Positions 33,095-42,056 of a DNA stretch of 64,000 bases are shown here, piece by piece (the stretch's first letter is position 1; each line of letters starts with the position of its first letter). The translations under genes were made by a program, and so were the position numbers. The DNA is from Buttiauxella sp965119215 (GTDB taxonomy: Bacteria; Pseudomonadota; Gammaproteobacteria; Enterobacterales; Enterobacteriaceae). Below the pieces are notes generated by a model. It was not told the origin of the DNA. It saw only the letters and a program-made list of their open reading frames with translations, and made no database searches. The stretch is from contig CBCPKK010000001.1 of assembly GCA_965119215.1 (NCBI GenBank), positions 186,001 to 250,000 on the forward strand. Reading direction: 5' to 3'.

Positions 33095-34770
33095 AGTTCG
33101 TTACTCATCCATTGGCGTATAACCAGCGCAACCACGCGCGGATCGTTATCAGACATCTCGCGAATACGTTGGCTCATCACTTCAGCACTGAGGCGCTGGT
33201 TCATTTTGCGCTGCTGTTGCTGTTCGTCTTTGGTCAGGCGTACAGAAACTGCGTCGTCTTCTTCCGCTTGCTGGCGCTGAGCCTCAACCTTGGCTTGCTG
33301 CACAACTTCTTTGCGTTGCACCAGTGGGCGAACCACTTTGCGCCACAGCAGCCAGGCAACAATCAACACCACCAACCAGCGGCCAGCCGACATCAGCATT
33401 TCGAAGAAGGCCTGTTGTTTCCAGAATGGCAGCTCGTTGCTGGTTTCTTCGGTTGCGCTAAACGGCGAGTTCACTACGTTGAGCGTGTCGCCGCGTTTGT
33501 CGGAAAAGCCCATTGCTTCGCGCGTCAGGTTTTCAATTTGCTTCATCTGATCGGCGGTCAACGGTAACGGTTTACCATCGGCTAACTGGCGGTAGTTCAC
33601 GACAACCGCAACAGACAGGCGTTGAACATCACCCACGTTCAGCTTGGTATGCAGGATGGTGCGGTCGACTTCGTAGTTGGTGGTTTCGTCACGCTGGGTA
33701 TTGCTCGAACCGGTCTGGCTTGATGTTGACGTCGCCTGGTTTGGTTGCGGCGCGTTAGCCGGATTAGTTTGCGGAGGCGTCGAAATCGGTGCGTTATTAG
33801 CTGGAGCAGGCTGGTTTGAAAGTGCACCCGGCACGCCGCCTGGGTTACGGCCATTCACTTGCTCACTTTGGTTTAGCTGGCGTGAACGGACAGCAGACTG
33901 AGAAGGGTCGCTATTCGGGCGATACTGTTCTTCGGTTTGTTCTTTGTTGGCGAAATCAATCTGTGCAGTCACCTGCGCATGGACATTACCGCTGCCGACG
34001 ATTGGCCCAAGAATGGATTCGATACGGCGCTGGAAGCGATTTTCGACATCCATCGCATATTTTAGCTGTGCGTCATTAAGATCGCGACCTGCGGTATTGG
34101 ACTGCGTAAGCAGATGCCCGCCTTGATCGACTAATGTAACGTTACCCGGCGGCAAACCAGCAACGGCGCTGGAAACCATATGGACGACAGCACTGATTTG
34201 CCCTTCATCTAATGCGCGCCCAGGCTCAAGGCTCAGCGTAACGGAAGCAGAAGGGGATTTTTGTTCGCGGACGAATAAAGAAGGTTTTGGCATCGCAAGA
34301 TGCACTCGCGCAGTTTTTACCGGACCGAGCGTTTCGATGGTACGTGCCAGTTCGCCTTCCAGCGCACGCTGGTAATTGATTTGTTCACTAAACTGGCTGA
34401 TGCCGAATTTTTCCTGATCCAGCAGCTCAAAACCTACAGCACCACCTTTCGGCAAACCTTGTTGGGCGAGGCGTAAACGCAGGTCATAGACTTTATCGGC
34501 GGGCACTTCAATCGCGCTGCCGTTATCAGAGAAGCGATAAGGCACATTCATTTGGGTCAACTGTGTGACGATGGCGCCACCGTCTTGATCGGCCAGATTG
34601 CTGTAAAGCACTTTGTAATCAGGCGCTTTGGCCCACAGCACCAGCGCAACAAGAATGGCGATAGCCGCAGCACCTGCGATCATCAACGGGATTTTAGGAT
34701 TCGCGCGAATGCGGTTCAGCCACTCCTGGGTTTTGTTTTGTGGCGTTTGTGCCTGGGCCGCTGCGGTCAT
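33091..34770 (-). CDS. fliF: FliF, MS-ring protein
   Basis: The 559-residue protein forms the membrane ring that founds the basal body. It has membrane helices near residues 30-46 (AGAAAIAILVALVLW) and 445-465 (SAGRWLVVLIVAWLLWRK), ring-building domains between them, and a C-terminal FliG-binding tail. A Pro/Asn/Ser-rich linker around residues 300-350 is the usual variable part. It opens the fliFGHI unit and is divergent from fliE. Confidence 0.97.
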   Translation of the reverse strand: MTAAAQAQTPQNKTQEWLNRIRANPKIPLMIAGAAAIAILVALVLWAKAPDYKVLYSNLADQDGGAIVTQLTQMNVPYRFSDNGSAIEVPADKVYDLRLRLAQQGLPKGGAVGFELLDQEKFGISQFSEQINYQRALEGELARTIETLGPVKTARVHLAMPKPSLFVREQKSPSASVTLSLEPGRALDEGQISAVVHMVSSAVAGLPPGNVTLVDQGGHLLTQSNTAGRDLNDAQLKYAMDVENRFQRRIESILGPIVGSGNVHAQVTAQIDFANKEQTEEQYRPNSDPSQSAVRSRQLNQSEQVNGRNPGGVPGALSNQPAPANNAPISTPPQTNPANAPQPNQATSTSSQTGSSNTQRDETTNYEVDRTILHTKLNVGDVQRLSVAVVVNYRQLADGKPLPLTADQMKQIENLTREAMGFSDKRGDTLNVVNSPFSATEETSNELPFWKQQAFFEMLMSAGRWLVVLIVAWLLWRKVVRPLVQRKEVVQQAKVEAQRQQAEEDDAVSVRLTKDEQQQQRKMNQRLSAEVMSQRIREMSDNDPRVVALVIRQWMSNEL

Positions 34771-34999
34771 TGAGCACCCCGCAACTGGGCATAGACAACA
34801 TATTTAATAGAAAGAGTGAACAAAACGAGCTCCCGGGTCGACAACCACAACAAAAGTTCCACATAGATGGCAACGTCATTATTTTCTTTCTCAGAATTTT
34901 CGATGGCTGAATTAGCTCTATTTATTGACGCTATTTACCGCCTTTATCCTATTGACAAGGTGGTAATCTTGCGGCGTTAAAATTCACTGGGGCAGGGAA
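34771..34999. promoter_or_regulatory. Divergent fliF/fliE control region with FlhDC box
   Basis: The region contains GATGGCTGAATTAGC (34902-34916) and CGCTATTTACCGCC (34929-34942), an imperfect inverted pair that fits the FlhD4C2 box layout. In relatives FlhDC activates both fliE and fliF from a shared box. No exact -10 calls are made. Confidence 0.5.
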
Positions 35000-35311
35000 A
35001 TGGCGATTCAGGGCATCGAAGGTGTACTTCAGCAGTTGCAGGCAACCGCGCTGTCGGCGGGGAATCCGGTTCAGAATAACGAACCTAAAGTCAGCTTTGC
35101 CGGTGAGTTGCAGGCAGCACTTGGGCGAATCAGCGAAACACAAACCGCTGCCCGTACCCAGGCTGAAAATTTTGCTGTCGGTAAGCCAGGGGTTGCACTC
35201 AACGATGTGATGGTCGATCTGCAAAAATCGTCGGTTTCGTTACAGATGGGCATCCAGGTGCGGAACAAGATGGTGTCGGCGTATCAGGAAATAATGAACA
35301 TGCAGGTTTAG
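35000..35311 (+). CDS. fliE: FliE, rod/MS-ring junction protein
   Basis: The 103-residue exported protein is the adaptor between MS-ring and rod. Family features are AIQGIEGVLQQLQATA at the start and SLQMGIQVRNKMVSAYQEIMNMQV at the end. Ribosome site GGGGCAGGGA is just upstream. It is divergent from fliF. Confidence 0.97.
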   Translation: MAIQGIEGVLQQLQATALSAGNPVQNNEPKVSFAGELQAALGRISETQTAARTQAENFAVGKPGVALNDVMVDLQKSSVSLQMGIQVRNKMVSAYQEIMNMQV

Positions 35312-35382
35312 TGTTATTACATAGAATATCCATGCTCCGGTTTACTGAAATAAGTCAATACAACCAAAGCATGATATTTAAT

Positions 35383-35895
35383 TTAAACAGCCAGCGTTTC
35401 TTGTTTTTCAATAATCACCATTTTGTTACTTGAAATAACCGTGCTATTTGATGGGACGCTTTTTAAAACTAGCGTTCCAACGCCAATGGTGACGTTGTCG
35501 CCTATCTCGATGTCATCGCCAATGATGCATGAATGCGCGCCCATATTGACGTTATTGCCCACTTTAAATTTGATATCAACGCCATGTTTATTGCTGCCAA
35601 GGGTGCAAAATTGCCGGATGGTAAACCCTTCGCCAATCACACAGCTTCTGTTGATAATCATTGAGTTACCGTGCCAAATCTTAAAGCCTTTACCGATTTT
35701 TAAATGGTAGGAAAGCTCCACGCCAAAAAGCCCCTCATTAATCACTCTATTTAATATCACAAACATCAGTGACAGTGGATAAAGTGCTTTTGTTTTGGCG
35801 TGAATGGTCGCCATCCTGAAAATCAGAATGATCAGTTTAGATTTGGCGGTATTGATTTTTAAGTCATGTTTTAATATGGATAAGAAATCACGCAT
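35383..35895 (-). CDS. Left-handed beta-helix acyltransferase, serine-acetyltransferase-like
   Basis: The 170-residue protein has hexapeptide repeats of the trimeric left-handed beta-helix fold (GKGFKIWHGNSMIINRS, IGEGFTIRQFCTLGS, VGNNVNMGAHSCIIGDDIEIGDNVTIG). It resembles the CysE/WcaB group. ATG 35895 (MRDFLSILKHDLKIN) is preferred because AAAAGGG lies ten bases upstream. It probably O-acetylates a sugar or glycan; the substrate is unknown. In E. coli other genes (yedE, yedF) occupy the space between amyA and fliE. A link to flagellin or surface glycan modification is only a guess. Confidence 0.85.
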   Translation of the reverse strand: MRDFLSILKHDLKINTAKSKLIILIFRMATIHAKTKALYPLSLMFVILNRVINEGLFGVELSYHLKIGKGFKIWHGNSMIINRSCVIGEGFTIRQFCTLGSNKHGVDIKFKVGNNVNMGAHSCIIGDDIEIGDNVTIGVGTLVLKSVPSNSTVISSNKMVIIEKQETLAV

Positions 35896-36102
35896 GGCGA
35901 CATCCCTTTTAAGGCTCATGAGAATAATCTTAATTCATAATTAATAACTCGCCATAATAGCCTGCGAAAATTTGTCTGTTCGTTATCTTTCAAATTGTGG
36001 GGCGTTAGCACCATTCCCGCATCACTTCACTGCAAGCCACTGAAACACTGGCGGGTTAAGTGCTTTAATGCGAAAATTATTTTTTCTCCGCAGTCGGGAT
36101 AG

Positions 36103-36519
36103 ATGATGAAGAAGATTGCATTACTGACAGTGTTGCTGGCGTTGAGCGGTTGTGTGCAGATTGATGATTACCGCGACGTAGTTAAAACCCCAGCGCCTGC
36201 TGGACTTGCCGGATATTGGCAGTCACAAGGGCCGCAAAGTGAAATGGTGAGCCCGGAAGCGATAGCCACGCTGGTGGTTACGCCCGAAGGGGATACGCTG
36301 GATTGCCGCCAGTGGCAACGCGTGATTGCTCTGCCGGGTAAACTGACTCTGCGTTCAGATGACTGGTATAACGTCACGAACAAGCGGGAAGTTTATAGCG
36401 TTGAACGTGAAGGCGATACGCTGGAATACGCGGGTATGACGATGAAACGTGTCGAGCGCCCAACGCAAGAATGTGCTGATTATTTGCAGAAAAACCCGCT
36501 GGAAACCAGGTTGCCGTAA
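36103..36519 (+). CDS. yedD: YedD, outer-membrane lipoprotein
   Basis: The 138-residue lipoprotein has signal peptide MKKIALLTVLLALSGC with the lipobox LSGC and a mature part with VVKTPAPAGLAGYWQSQGPQ and DTLDCRQWQRVIALPGKLTL, typical of YedD. The function is unknown. Two adjacent ATGs (36103, 36106) are both possible after GGGA. Converges with amyA. Confidence 0.94.
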   Translation: MMKKIALLTVLLALSGCVQIDDYRDVVKTPAPAGLAGYWQSQGPQSEMVSPEAIATLVVTPEGDTLDCRQWQRVIALPGKLTLRSDDWYNVTNKREVYSVEREGDTLEYAGMTMKRVERPTQECADYLQKNPLETRLP

Positions 36520-36537
36520 GCGGCGATCCCCTTCCAA

Positions 36538-36559
36538 CCTCCCCCTTATCAGGGGGAGG
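36538..36559. terminator. Bidirectional terminator between yedD and amyA
   Basis: CCTCCCCCT and AGGGGGAGG form a perfect 9-base stem around TATC between converging genes. Confidence 0.6.
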
Positions 36560-36601
36560 AGCTTATATTGTAGTTAAAATAACCCCGGTTTCACCTTCAA
36601 G

Positions 36602-38089
36602 TTATAACGCTTCTTCCATTACCCACACGCTGACGCTGCCGCCATTACAGGCAAATGTCGCAATCCCATTTTCATCAGTAGTAATAATCTCTTCACGATT
36701 CCCCAGATAATCTCGCCAGTTTTTGCCACCGTAATTATCCCCAAGCGTAATCACTTTTTCGCCTTCATCACCATTCGACAACACGACGACACAACCAGGG
36801 TTTTCATCAGTACCACTTCGGCTGAACGCAATGCAGTTGGGGTGATCGAAATAGAGCGTTTGCACGCCGTGGGCAAAGCGTTCGCGGGCATGGATTAAAT
36901 CATCAAGCTGTTCGATGACGGGCATATCGATGTGGTAAGTTTCGCCATCGCCACCTTCGTCGTCATAGCTGGCACCAAATAAGTCAGGATAAAACACGCT
37001 TGGTACCCCGTTTTCGCGTAATAAAATCAATGCATAAGCCAGTGGCTTGAACCAGGGTTCAACGGGAGCTTCGAGGGATTGCAGCGGTTGTGTATCGTGA
37101 TTAGCGACAAGAGTAATAGCGTGGAAAGGATCGGCTTCGACCAGAGTGCCGGTAAAAATCTGGCTCATGTCGTAATCACTGCCTTGTTTTGACGCCTGGT
37201 GAAACTTCATTTGCAGCGGCGCATCAAACAACATCGTTTTGCCATCCACCTGGGCAATATATTCCTGAAGTTTCTCGACTTCGTGCGACCAATATTCAGC
37301 AACGATAAACAGCGGCTGTTCGGCGACTTCCTGCACATGCTCAATCCATTCTTTGTAGAACCAGGCGGGGATGTGTTTTACCGCATCCAGTCGAAAGCCA
37401 TTGCAGCCCGTTTCTTGCATCACCCAACGCGCCCAGTATTTCAACTCTTCTGTTACGGCGTGGTTTCGGAAGTCGATATTTTCGCCCATCAAATAGTCAA
37501 AGTTACCGAGTTCGTCATCAACCTGGTCGTTCCAGCCTTCGCCGGTGTAGTCGTTGATGATTTTGAATATGCCATCTTCGGTCGGGTTTTCGATGTGGTC
37601 GACACCGCTAAAGCATTTGTAATCCCAGATGAATTGCGAATATTTGCCCGCACGGGCAGGGAAGGTGTAGCGCGTCCAGGCTTCACATTCGATCACTTCG
37701 TCGTCTATTTCATTACGGTTTTCTTCGTTGACGCGATTAACACGAATCTGTTCTTTTTCATCTGCCCCCATTTTGTGGTTGACCACCACATCAAGCAGCA
37801 CGGATATCTCATTTTCTTGCAAGGCTTTTATGGCTGCCAGCAATTGGTTTTTATCGCCATATTTCGTGGCGACCGATCCTTTCTGGTCGAACTCGCCAAG
37901 GTCAAAAAGATCATAACAGTCATAACCTACCGAATAGCCGCCAGAACTGCCTTTATAGGCGGGCGGTAGCCAGACCATATTGACGCCGATGTCATTGAGG
38001 TTTGGAGCCAGCGCTTCTATCTCACGCCACAACTCACCGCCGCCGGGGTAATACCAGTGAAAACATTGCAACAGGGTTGGGTTTTTCAT
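36602..38089 (-). CDS. amyA: AmyA, cytoplasmic alpha-amylase
   Basis: The 495-residue GH13 enzyme has no signal peptide and hydrolyses alpha-1,4-glucans inside the cell. GH13 regions are visible: DVVVNHK (region I), GFRLDAVKHI (nucleophile Asp, region II), FIVAEYW (acid/base Glu, region III) and LVANHDTQ (region IV). Length equals E. coli AmyA. Start ATG 38089 (MKNPTLLQCFHWYYPGGG) is chosen by family. Confidence 0.97.
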   Translation of the reverse strand: MKNPTLLQCFHWYYPGGGELWREIEALAPNLNDIGVNMVWLPPAYKGSSGGYSVGYDCYDLFDLGEFDQKGSVATKYGDKNQLLAAIKALQENEISVLLDVVVNHKMGADEKEQIRVNRVNEENRNEIDDEVIECEAWTRYTFPARAGKYSQFIWDYKCFSGVDHIENPTEDGIFKIINDYTGEGWNDQVDDELGNFDYLMGENIDFRNHAVTEELKYWARWVMQETGCNGFRLDAVKHIPAWFYKEWIEHVQEVAEQPLFIVAEYWSHEVEKLQEYIAQVDGKTMLFDAPLQMKFHQASKQGSDYDMSQIFTGTLVEADPFHAITLVANHDTQPLQSLEAPVEPWFKPLAYALILLRENGVPSVFYPDLFGASYDDEGGDGETYHIDMPVIEQLDDLIHARERFAHGVQTLYFDHPNCIAFSRSGTDENPGCVVVLSNGDEGEKVITLGDNYGGKNWRDYLGNREEIITTDENGIATFACNGGSVSVWVMEEAL

Positions 38090-38176
38090 CGAATCCATGC
38101 TCCAGGAGTCATTTAGCTGACCTCTGGAGTATGGAAGATTTTTGGATTTATGAGGGAGTTACTGGTCGATTGAATA

Positions 38177-38539
38177 TTATTGCGGTGCATCTGGAACGAG
38201 TAACTGGCCAGATAAGCGCCCATACGTGTGGTTGAGCGTTTGCTGGCGTGATGACTGGCCGATTAACGCACTGAGTTCATCAAGGCGCTGCTGCAAAAGA
38301 TTCTTGAGCGCCTGTTCGTTAGCCAGGATTTGCTCGAGATTTTGCTGCAACATATCCTGCACACTTTTCGCCGTTCCAGGCGGAATAGGGTTAGCGTTCA
38401 GTACTTCAATGCCTTGCAGGTACGCCATTTCTTGTTCCAGCAATAAATCCCACTCGCCACGTTCCGCCAGTTCCAGCAACGACTGGCTTAACAACACAAC
38501 GTTCTGCCAGCGGCTGATCAGTTCGACATACGGCGACAT
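38177..38539 (-). CDS. fliT: FliT, flagellar export chaperone for FliD
   Basis: The 120-residue helical protein binds FliD and, when free, inhibits FlhDC. Family features include YVELISRWQNVVLLSQSLLELAERGEWDLLLEQE. Its start overlaps the fliS stop by one base. Confidence 0.95.
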   Translation of the reverse strand: MSPYVELISRWQNVVLLSQSLLELAERGEWDLLLEQEMAYLQGIEVLNANPIPPGTAKSVQDMLQQNLEQILANEQALKNLLQQRLDELSALIGQSSRQQTLNHTYGRLSGQLLVPDAPQ

Positions 38540-38946
38540 TAGGCAGGCTCCCGCGCAGCGTTCAGAGGTGAAATCTGTTTCCAGGCATCGGCAATGTTGG
38601 TCAATAGCCCTTCAACTTCTTCTATTGCTTCAACATCATTACGCAGATTGGCCAGCATCAGACGGCGAATCATATAGTCATACAGAGACGATAAGTTCTC
38701 TGCTACTTCGCCACCTTTCTCATTATCTAAACCTGCTTTCAGGCCGTTATCGATAATGTTGATAGCTTTGCTCAGTGCCTCACCTTTCGCGGCCAGCGCT
38801 CCTTGCTGCATAAACAAGCGAGCTCTGACCAAAGCGCTTAATGCTCCATCAAAAAGCAACACAATCAGTTGATGAGGACTCGCGCTCATTACGGCGCTTT
38901 CCACACCAATCTGAGCATATGCTTGTGTACCCCGCGAGCTGTACAT
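38539..38946 (-). CDS. fliS: FliS, flagellin export chaperone
   Basis: The 135-residue helical chaperone binds the C-terminus of FliC. YAQIGVESAVMSASPHQLIVLLFDGAL is diagnostic. It follows fliD after about 15 bases in the fliDST operon. Confidence 0.97.
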   Translation of the reverse strand: MYSSRGTQAYAQIGVESAVMSASPHQLIVLLFDGALSALVRARLFMQQGALAAKGEALSKAINIIDNGLKAGLDNEKGGEVAENLSSLYDYMIRRLMLANLRNDVEAIEEVEGLLTNIADAWKQISPLNAAREPA

Positions 38947-38961
38947 AATTACCTCTTGTTA

Positions 38962-40362
38962 TCAGGAACTGCTGGATGAGAATTGTTGAGTTAAATAATT
39001 ACTGGTGTTGTTCAGCTTGCTCATCATGGTATCGAGTTGCGTAAACTGAGCTTTGTATCGGGCGATGGTGTCGTCGATGCTGGAACTAACCGCCAGATAC
39101 TGTTTGGTGAGGCTTTTTAGCGTGGCGTTTATGCTGGTGGTGGCGCTATCGATGATGCCGTCGTCCTTGAGATAATCTTTTACCAGATTCGCAGTGGACG
39201 TGGTGATGCCGGTAGTTTTGCCGTCGCCGACCAGTAATTTTTGCGTGTCGACCGAGTTACTGGCTAATGCATCCGTTAGCTTAGTATCGTCAATTTTCAA
39301 CTTGCCGGTGGTTGGGTCCGCAGTTACCCCAATTTGCGATAATGTACTGAATTTTGATCCTGTGTCGCTTGCTGTGAATTGGGAACGAATGCCGCTTTGA
39401 ACAGTACGAACCACGTTATCACCTAGCAAAACACCATTACCGGTATTTTGGTCAGCACCGGCCTCAACCTCAGTATATTTGGTGAGGGAACTAAAGGTAT
39501 CCAGCAAAGAATTATAAGCATCAACCCAAGTCTTGATGGCGGCGGTCGCTTTATCATTGCTTTTGGTCACCGTAACGGTGGCGTTGGTGACTTCTTTGCT
39601 CAGAGTCAGAGTGACGCCTTCTGGCGTGTCTTTAATAGTATTACTGCCGCTCTCGACTTCGATATTATTGATAGTTAGCAGGGCATTTTGAGGAGCAATA
39701 GTTTGCGTTAAATTGCCCATTTTAGTTTTTGAATCATATCCGAGCAGATCGTTGAGTTCGCTGTCACCAGTGACGCTAATCGTCATCGCGTTATCTACAC
39801 CGGTTTCAGCCGATGAAATAACTAACTGGAATTCACCACTTTTATTCTTAATGACGCTTGCAGAAACACCACTATCAGCGGCGTTAATCGCATCTCGAAT
39901 ACCATTCAGTGAGGTTTGGTCGTCGGTAAGTTTGATTTCCAACGGCTCTTTACGACCTGGCTGGTTAATGAGCAGCGTGCGGTCAGAAGAGGAAACACTG
40001 CTTTGTTTATCGGTCGCGCTGGCGATACCGCCAGTAGCCAATGATTGAGCTTGTGCTAACTGTGTAACGCTAATGATGTATTTGCCTGCGGCGGCTCCTG
40101 CACCAGTACTCACGCCTAAATCAGTAGTACTGCTAGTGGCTGTACTGCTTTTAAAAAGGGTGGCGTCATTAAGTGCAGTGTTAGCAGTCTGGAATTTTTC
40201 AATTGCACTTTTGATTGAGCCATAAGCTGTGAGCTTTGCACTATAGCTGGACTGTTGCGCGGTAATCGGTGTCAGTCGGCCTTTCTCTGCTGTGGTGAGG
40301 TTGGCTAATAAAGTATCCAACGGCAGGTTAGAGCCGATCCCTAATGAAGAAACGCTAGCCAT
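38962..40362 (-). CDS. fliD: FliD, flagellar filament cap
   Basis: The 466-residue secreted cap protein promotes flagellin polymerisation at the tip. It opens with ASVSSLGIGSNLPLDTLLANL and ends with coiled-coil sequence QYLAVSSSIDDTIARYKAQFTQLDTMMS. Transcribed divergently from fliC from a sigma-28 promoter at 40402-40428. Confidence 0.97.
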   Translation of the reverse strand: MASVSSLGIGSNLPLDTLLANLTTAEKGRLTPITAQQSSYSAKLTAYGSIKSAIEKFQTANTALNDATLFKSSTATSSTTDLGVSTGAGAAAGKYIISVTQLAQAQSLATGGIASATDKQSSVSSSDRTLLINQPGRKEPLEIKLTDDQTSLNGIRDAINAADSGVSASVIKNKSGEFQLVISSAETGVDNAMTISVTGDSELNDLLGYDSKTKMGNLTQTIAPQNALLTINNIEVESGSNTIKDTPEGVTLTLSKEVTNATVTVTKSNDKATAAIKTWVDAYNSLLDTFSSLTKYTEVEAGADQNTGNGVLLGDNVVRTVQSGIRSQFTASDTGSKFSTLSQIGVTADPTTGKLKIDDTKLTDALASNSVDTQKLLVGDGKTTGITTSTANLVKDYLKDDGIIDSATTSINATLKSLTKQYLAVSSSIDDTIARYKAQFTQLDTMMSKLNNTSNYLTQQFSSSSS

Positions 40363-40401
40363 TAATTAATCCCTTTTCATTACTAACAATTATTCACAGT
40401 G

Positions 40402-40428
40402 GTATCGGCATTCACGCGGCAAAGTTTA
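40402..40428 (-). promoter_or_regulatory. Sigma-28 (FliA) promoter of fliDST
   Basis: On the minus strand TAAACTTT is followed after 11 bases by GCCGATAC, close to the sigma-28 consensus TAAAGTTT-N11-GCCGATAA, about 40 bases upstream of the fliD start. Confidence 0.85.
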
Positions 40429-40511
40429 ATGATATTTGCAGCCAATTAATGGAGGGAATAGTGAAGGCGTTGCGGGTTATTTCTGCGGCTAGTTAAAAAG
40501 TGAAATATTTC

Positions 40512-40538
40512 TAAAGTTCGAAAATAGTGTGCCGATAC
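40512..40538 (+). promoter_or_regulatory. Sigma-28 (FliA) promoter of fliC
   Basis: TAAAGTTC, 11 bases, then GCCGATAC, a near-consensus sigma-28 promoter 68 bases upstream of the fliC start. Confidence 0.9.
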
Positions 40539-40606
40539 ATGGGTAGACGGTGAGAAACCGTGGGCAACAGCCCAACCACAAAATGTGAATTGATAAGGAA
40601 AAAATC

Positions 40607-41881
40607 ATGGCACAAGTTATCAACACTAACAGCCTGTCGCTGTTGACCCAAAACAATCTGAACAAATCTCAGTCTTCTCTGGGCACTGCGATTGAGCGTC
40701 TGTCTTCCGGTCTGCGTATTAACAGCGCGAAAGACGATGCAGCGGGCCAGGCAATTGCTAACCGTTTCACATCCAACATTAAAGGTCTGACTCAGGCTTC
40801 CCGTAACGCTAACGACGGTATCTCAATCGCTCAAACCACGGAAAGTGCTCTGAACGAAATCAACAATAACTTACAGCGTGTGCGTGAGCTTTCTGTACAG
40901 TCACAGAATGGAACTAACTCTGATAGTGATGTCCAGTCCATACAGCAGGAAATTGAGCAGCGCCTTCAGGAAATAGACCGAATTTCTGGTCAGACTCAGT
41001 TCAACGGAGTCAAAGTTTTGAGTCAAGATACTAAACTTGGCATTCAAGTTGGAGCGAAAGATGGAGAGAAAATCGAAATTGATCTGAAAAAAATTGATAC
41101 CACTACTCTGGGTCTGGGAAAATTCTCTGTTGATACTGGTTTTGATACTGCTAGCGTTGGTGCCAAAATTAGTGATGGTGATAATGTTACTCTAACTTAT
41201 AAATCTGTAGACGCTAGCGTTCAAACTGACGGAGCTACGACCAAGCTGACTTCACAAGGCGTGTTTGCAAAAGCTGATGGCTCTGGATTTGTTGTTAAAG
41301 GTTCAGATGATAAGTATTACGACGCAGATGTAACAGATGCAGCCGGCAAGGTGACATGGGATTCAAGTACAGCAGTTGTAGCAGCAGCTGATGTTAATGA
41401 AAAGACAGAAGTGACGCAGTTGCAAAAAGCAGATAAAACTTTGGTAGTTGATACTAAATCTCTTTCAGCAAACCAAGAGCTACATTCATATAAGAAAGCA
41501 GATGGAACTGATGGGTATGTTGTGAAAAATACAGATGGTTCATACAACCGTGCTGCTATTGATACCACAACCAAAAAAGCAACAAGTGGGACTGCTATCT
41601 CTAGCAATCCCGATATCTTGACTACGTTAGATGATGCATTGAAAATTGTTGATGCGCAGCGTAGTTCACTTGGTGCGATCCAGAACCGTTTTGATTCTAC
41701 CATCACCAACCTGGGTAACACCGTTAACAATCTGACCTCTGCTCGTAGCCGTATCGAAGATGCTGACTACGCGACCGAAGTTTCCAACATGTCCCGCGCG
41801 CAGATCCTGCAGCAGGCTGGTACTTCTGTTCTGGCACAGGCTAACCAGGTACCGCAGGGCGTGTTGTCTCTGCTGCGTTAA
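40607..41881 (+). CDS. fliC: FliC, flagellin
   Basis: The 424-residue filament subunit has conserved D0/D1 ends (AQVINTNSLSLLTQNNLNKS; SRIEDADYATEVSNMSRAQI ... VPQGVLSLLR) and a variable middle (about residues 175-345). The middle is more AT-rich and codon-shifted compared with the ends, the usual mark of recombining surface antigen. The protein is shorter than E. coli K-12 FliC (498), so the outer D2/D3 region is reduced. No flagellin methylase or glycosylation gene is adjacent. Confidence 0.98.
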   Translation: MAQVINTNSLSLLTQNNLNKSQSSLGTAIERLSSGLRINSAKDDAAGQAIANRFTSNIKGLTQASRNANDGISIAQTTESALNEINNNLQRVRELSVQSQNGTNSDSDVQSIQQEIEQRLQEIDRISGQTQFNGVKVLSQDTKLGIQVGAKDGEKIEIDLKKIDTTTLGLGKFSVDTGFDTASVGAKISDGDNVTLTYKSVDASVQTDGATTKLTSQGVFAKADGSGFVVKGSDDKYYDADVTDAAGKVTWDSSTAVVAAADVNEKTEVTQLQKADKTLVVDTKSLSANQELHSYKKADGTDGYVVKNTDGSYNRAAIDTTTKKATSGTAISSNPDILTTLDDALKIVDAQRSSLGAIQNRFDSTITNLGNTVNNLTSARSRIEDADYATEVSNMSRAQILQQAGTSVLAQANQVPQGVLSLLR

Positions 41882-41913
41882 GTTTTATAAAAAAACGCAA
41901 ATTCCTGACCCAA

Positions 41914-41935
41914 CCCCGCGCTTGCGGGGTTTTTT
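41914..41935 (+). terminator. Terminator of fliC
   Basis: CCCCGC-GCTT-GCGGGG followed by six Ts, 33 bases after the stop. Confidence 0.9.
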
Positions 41936-42023
41936 CGTTATGGTTGTTACCCATAACCCCAAATAACCCCTCATTTCACCCACTATTCTTGCGATTAAAA
42001 CCCCTCCAGAAACGGATAATCAT

Positions 42024-42031
42024 GCCGATAA
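42024..42031 (+). promoter_or_regulatory. Sigma-28 -10 element of fliA
   Basis: GCCGATAA is the exact sigma-28 -10 sequence, 26 bases upstream of the fliA start, as in Salmonella and E. coli. A matching -35 is not clear. Confidence 0.6.
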
Positions 42032-42056
42032 CTCAACTAACGCAGGGCTGTTTATC

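Noticed and set aside
34831..34846. GAGCTCCCGGGTCGAC, overlapping SacI-SmaI-SalI sites resembling a cloning linker
   Set aside because: It sits in a natural fliE/fliF control region with no vector sequence around it, and common polylinkers have a different order. A chance run of restriction sites is the simpler reading.
37199..37969. 256-codon open frame opposite amyA
   Set aside because: Antisense shadow; amyA matches its family end to end.
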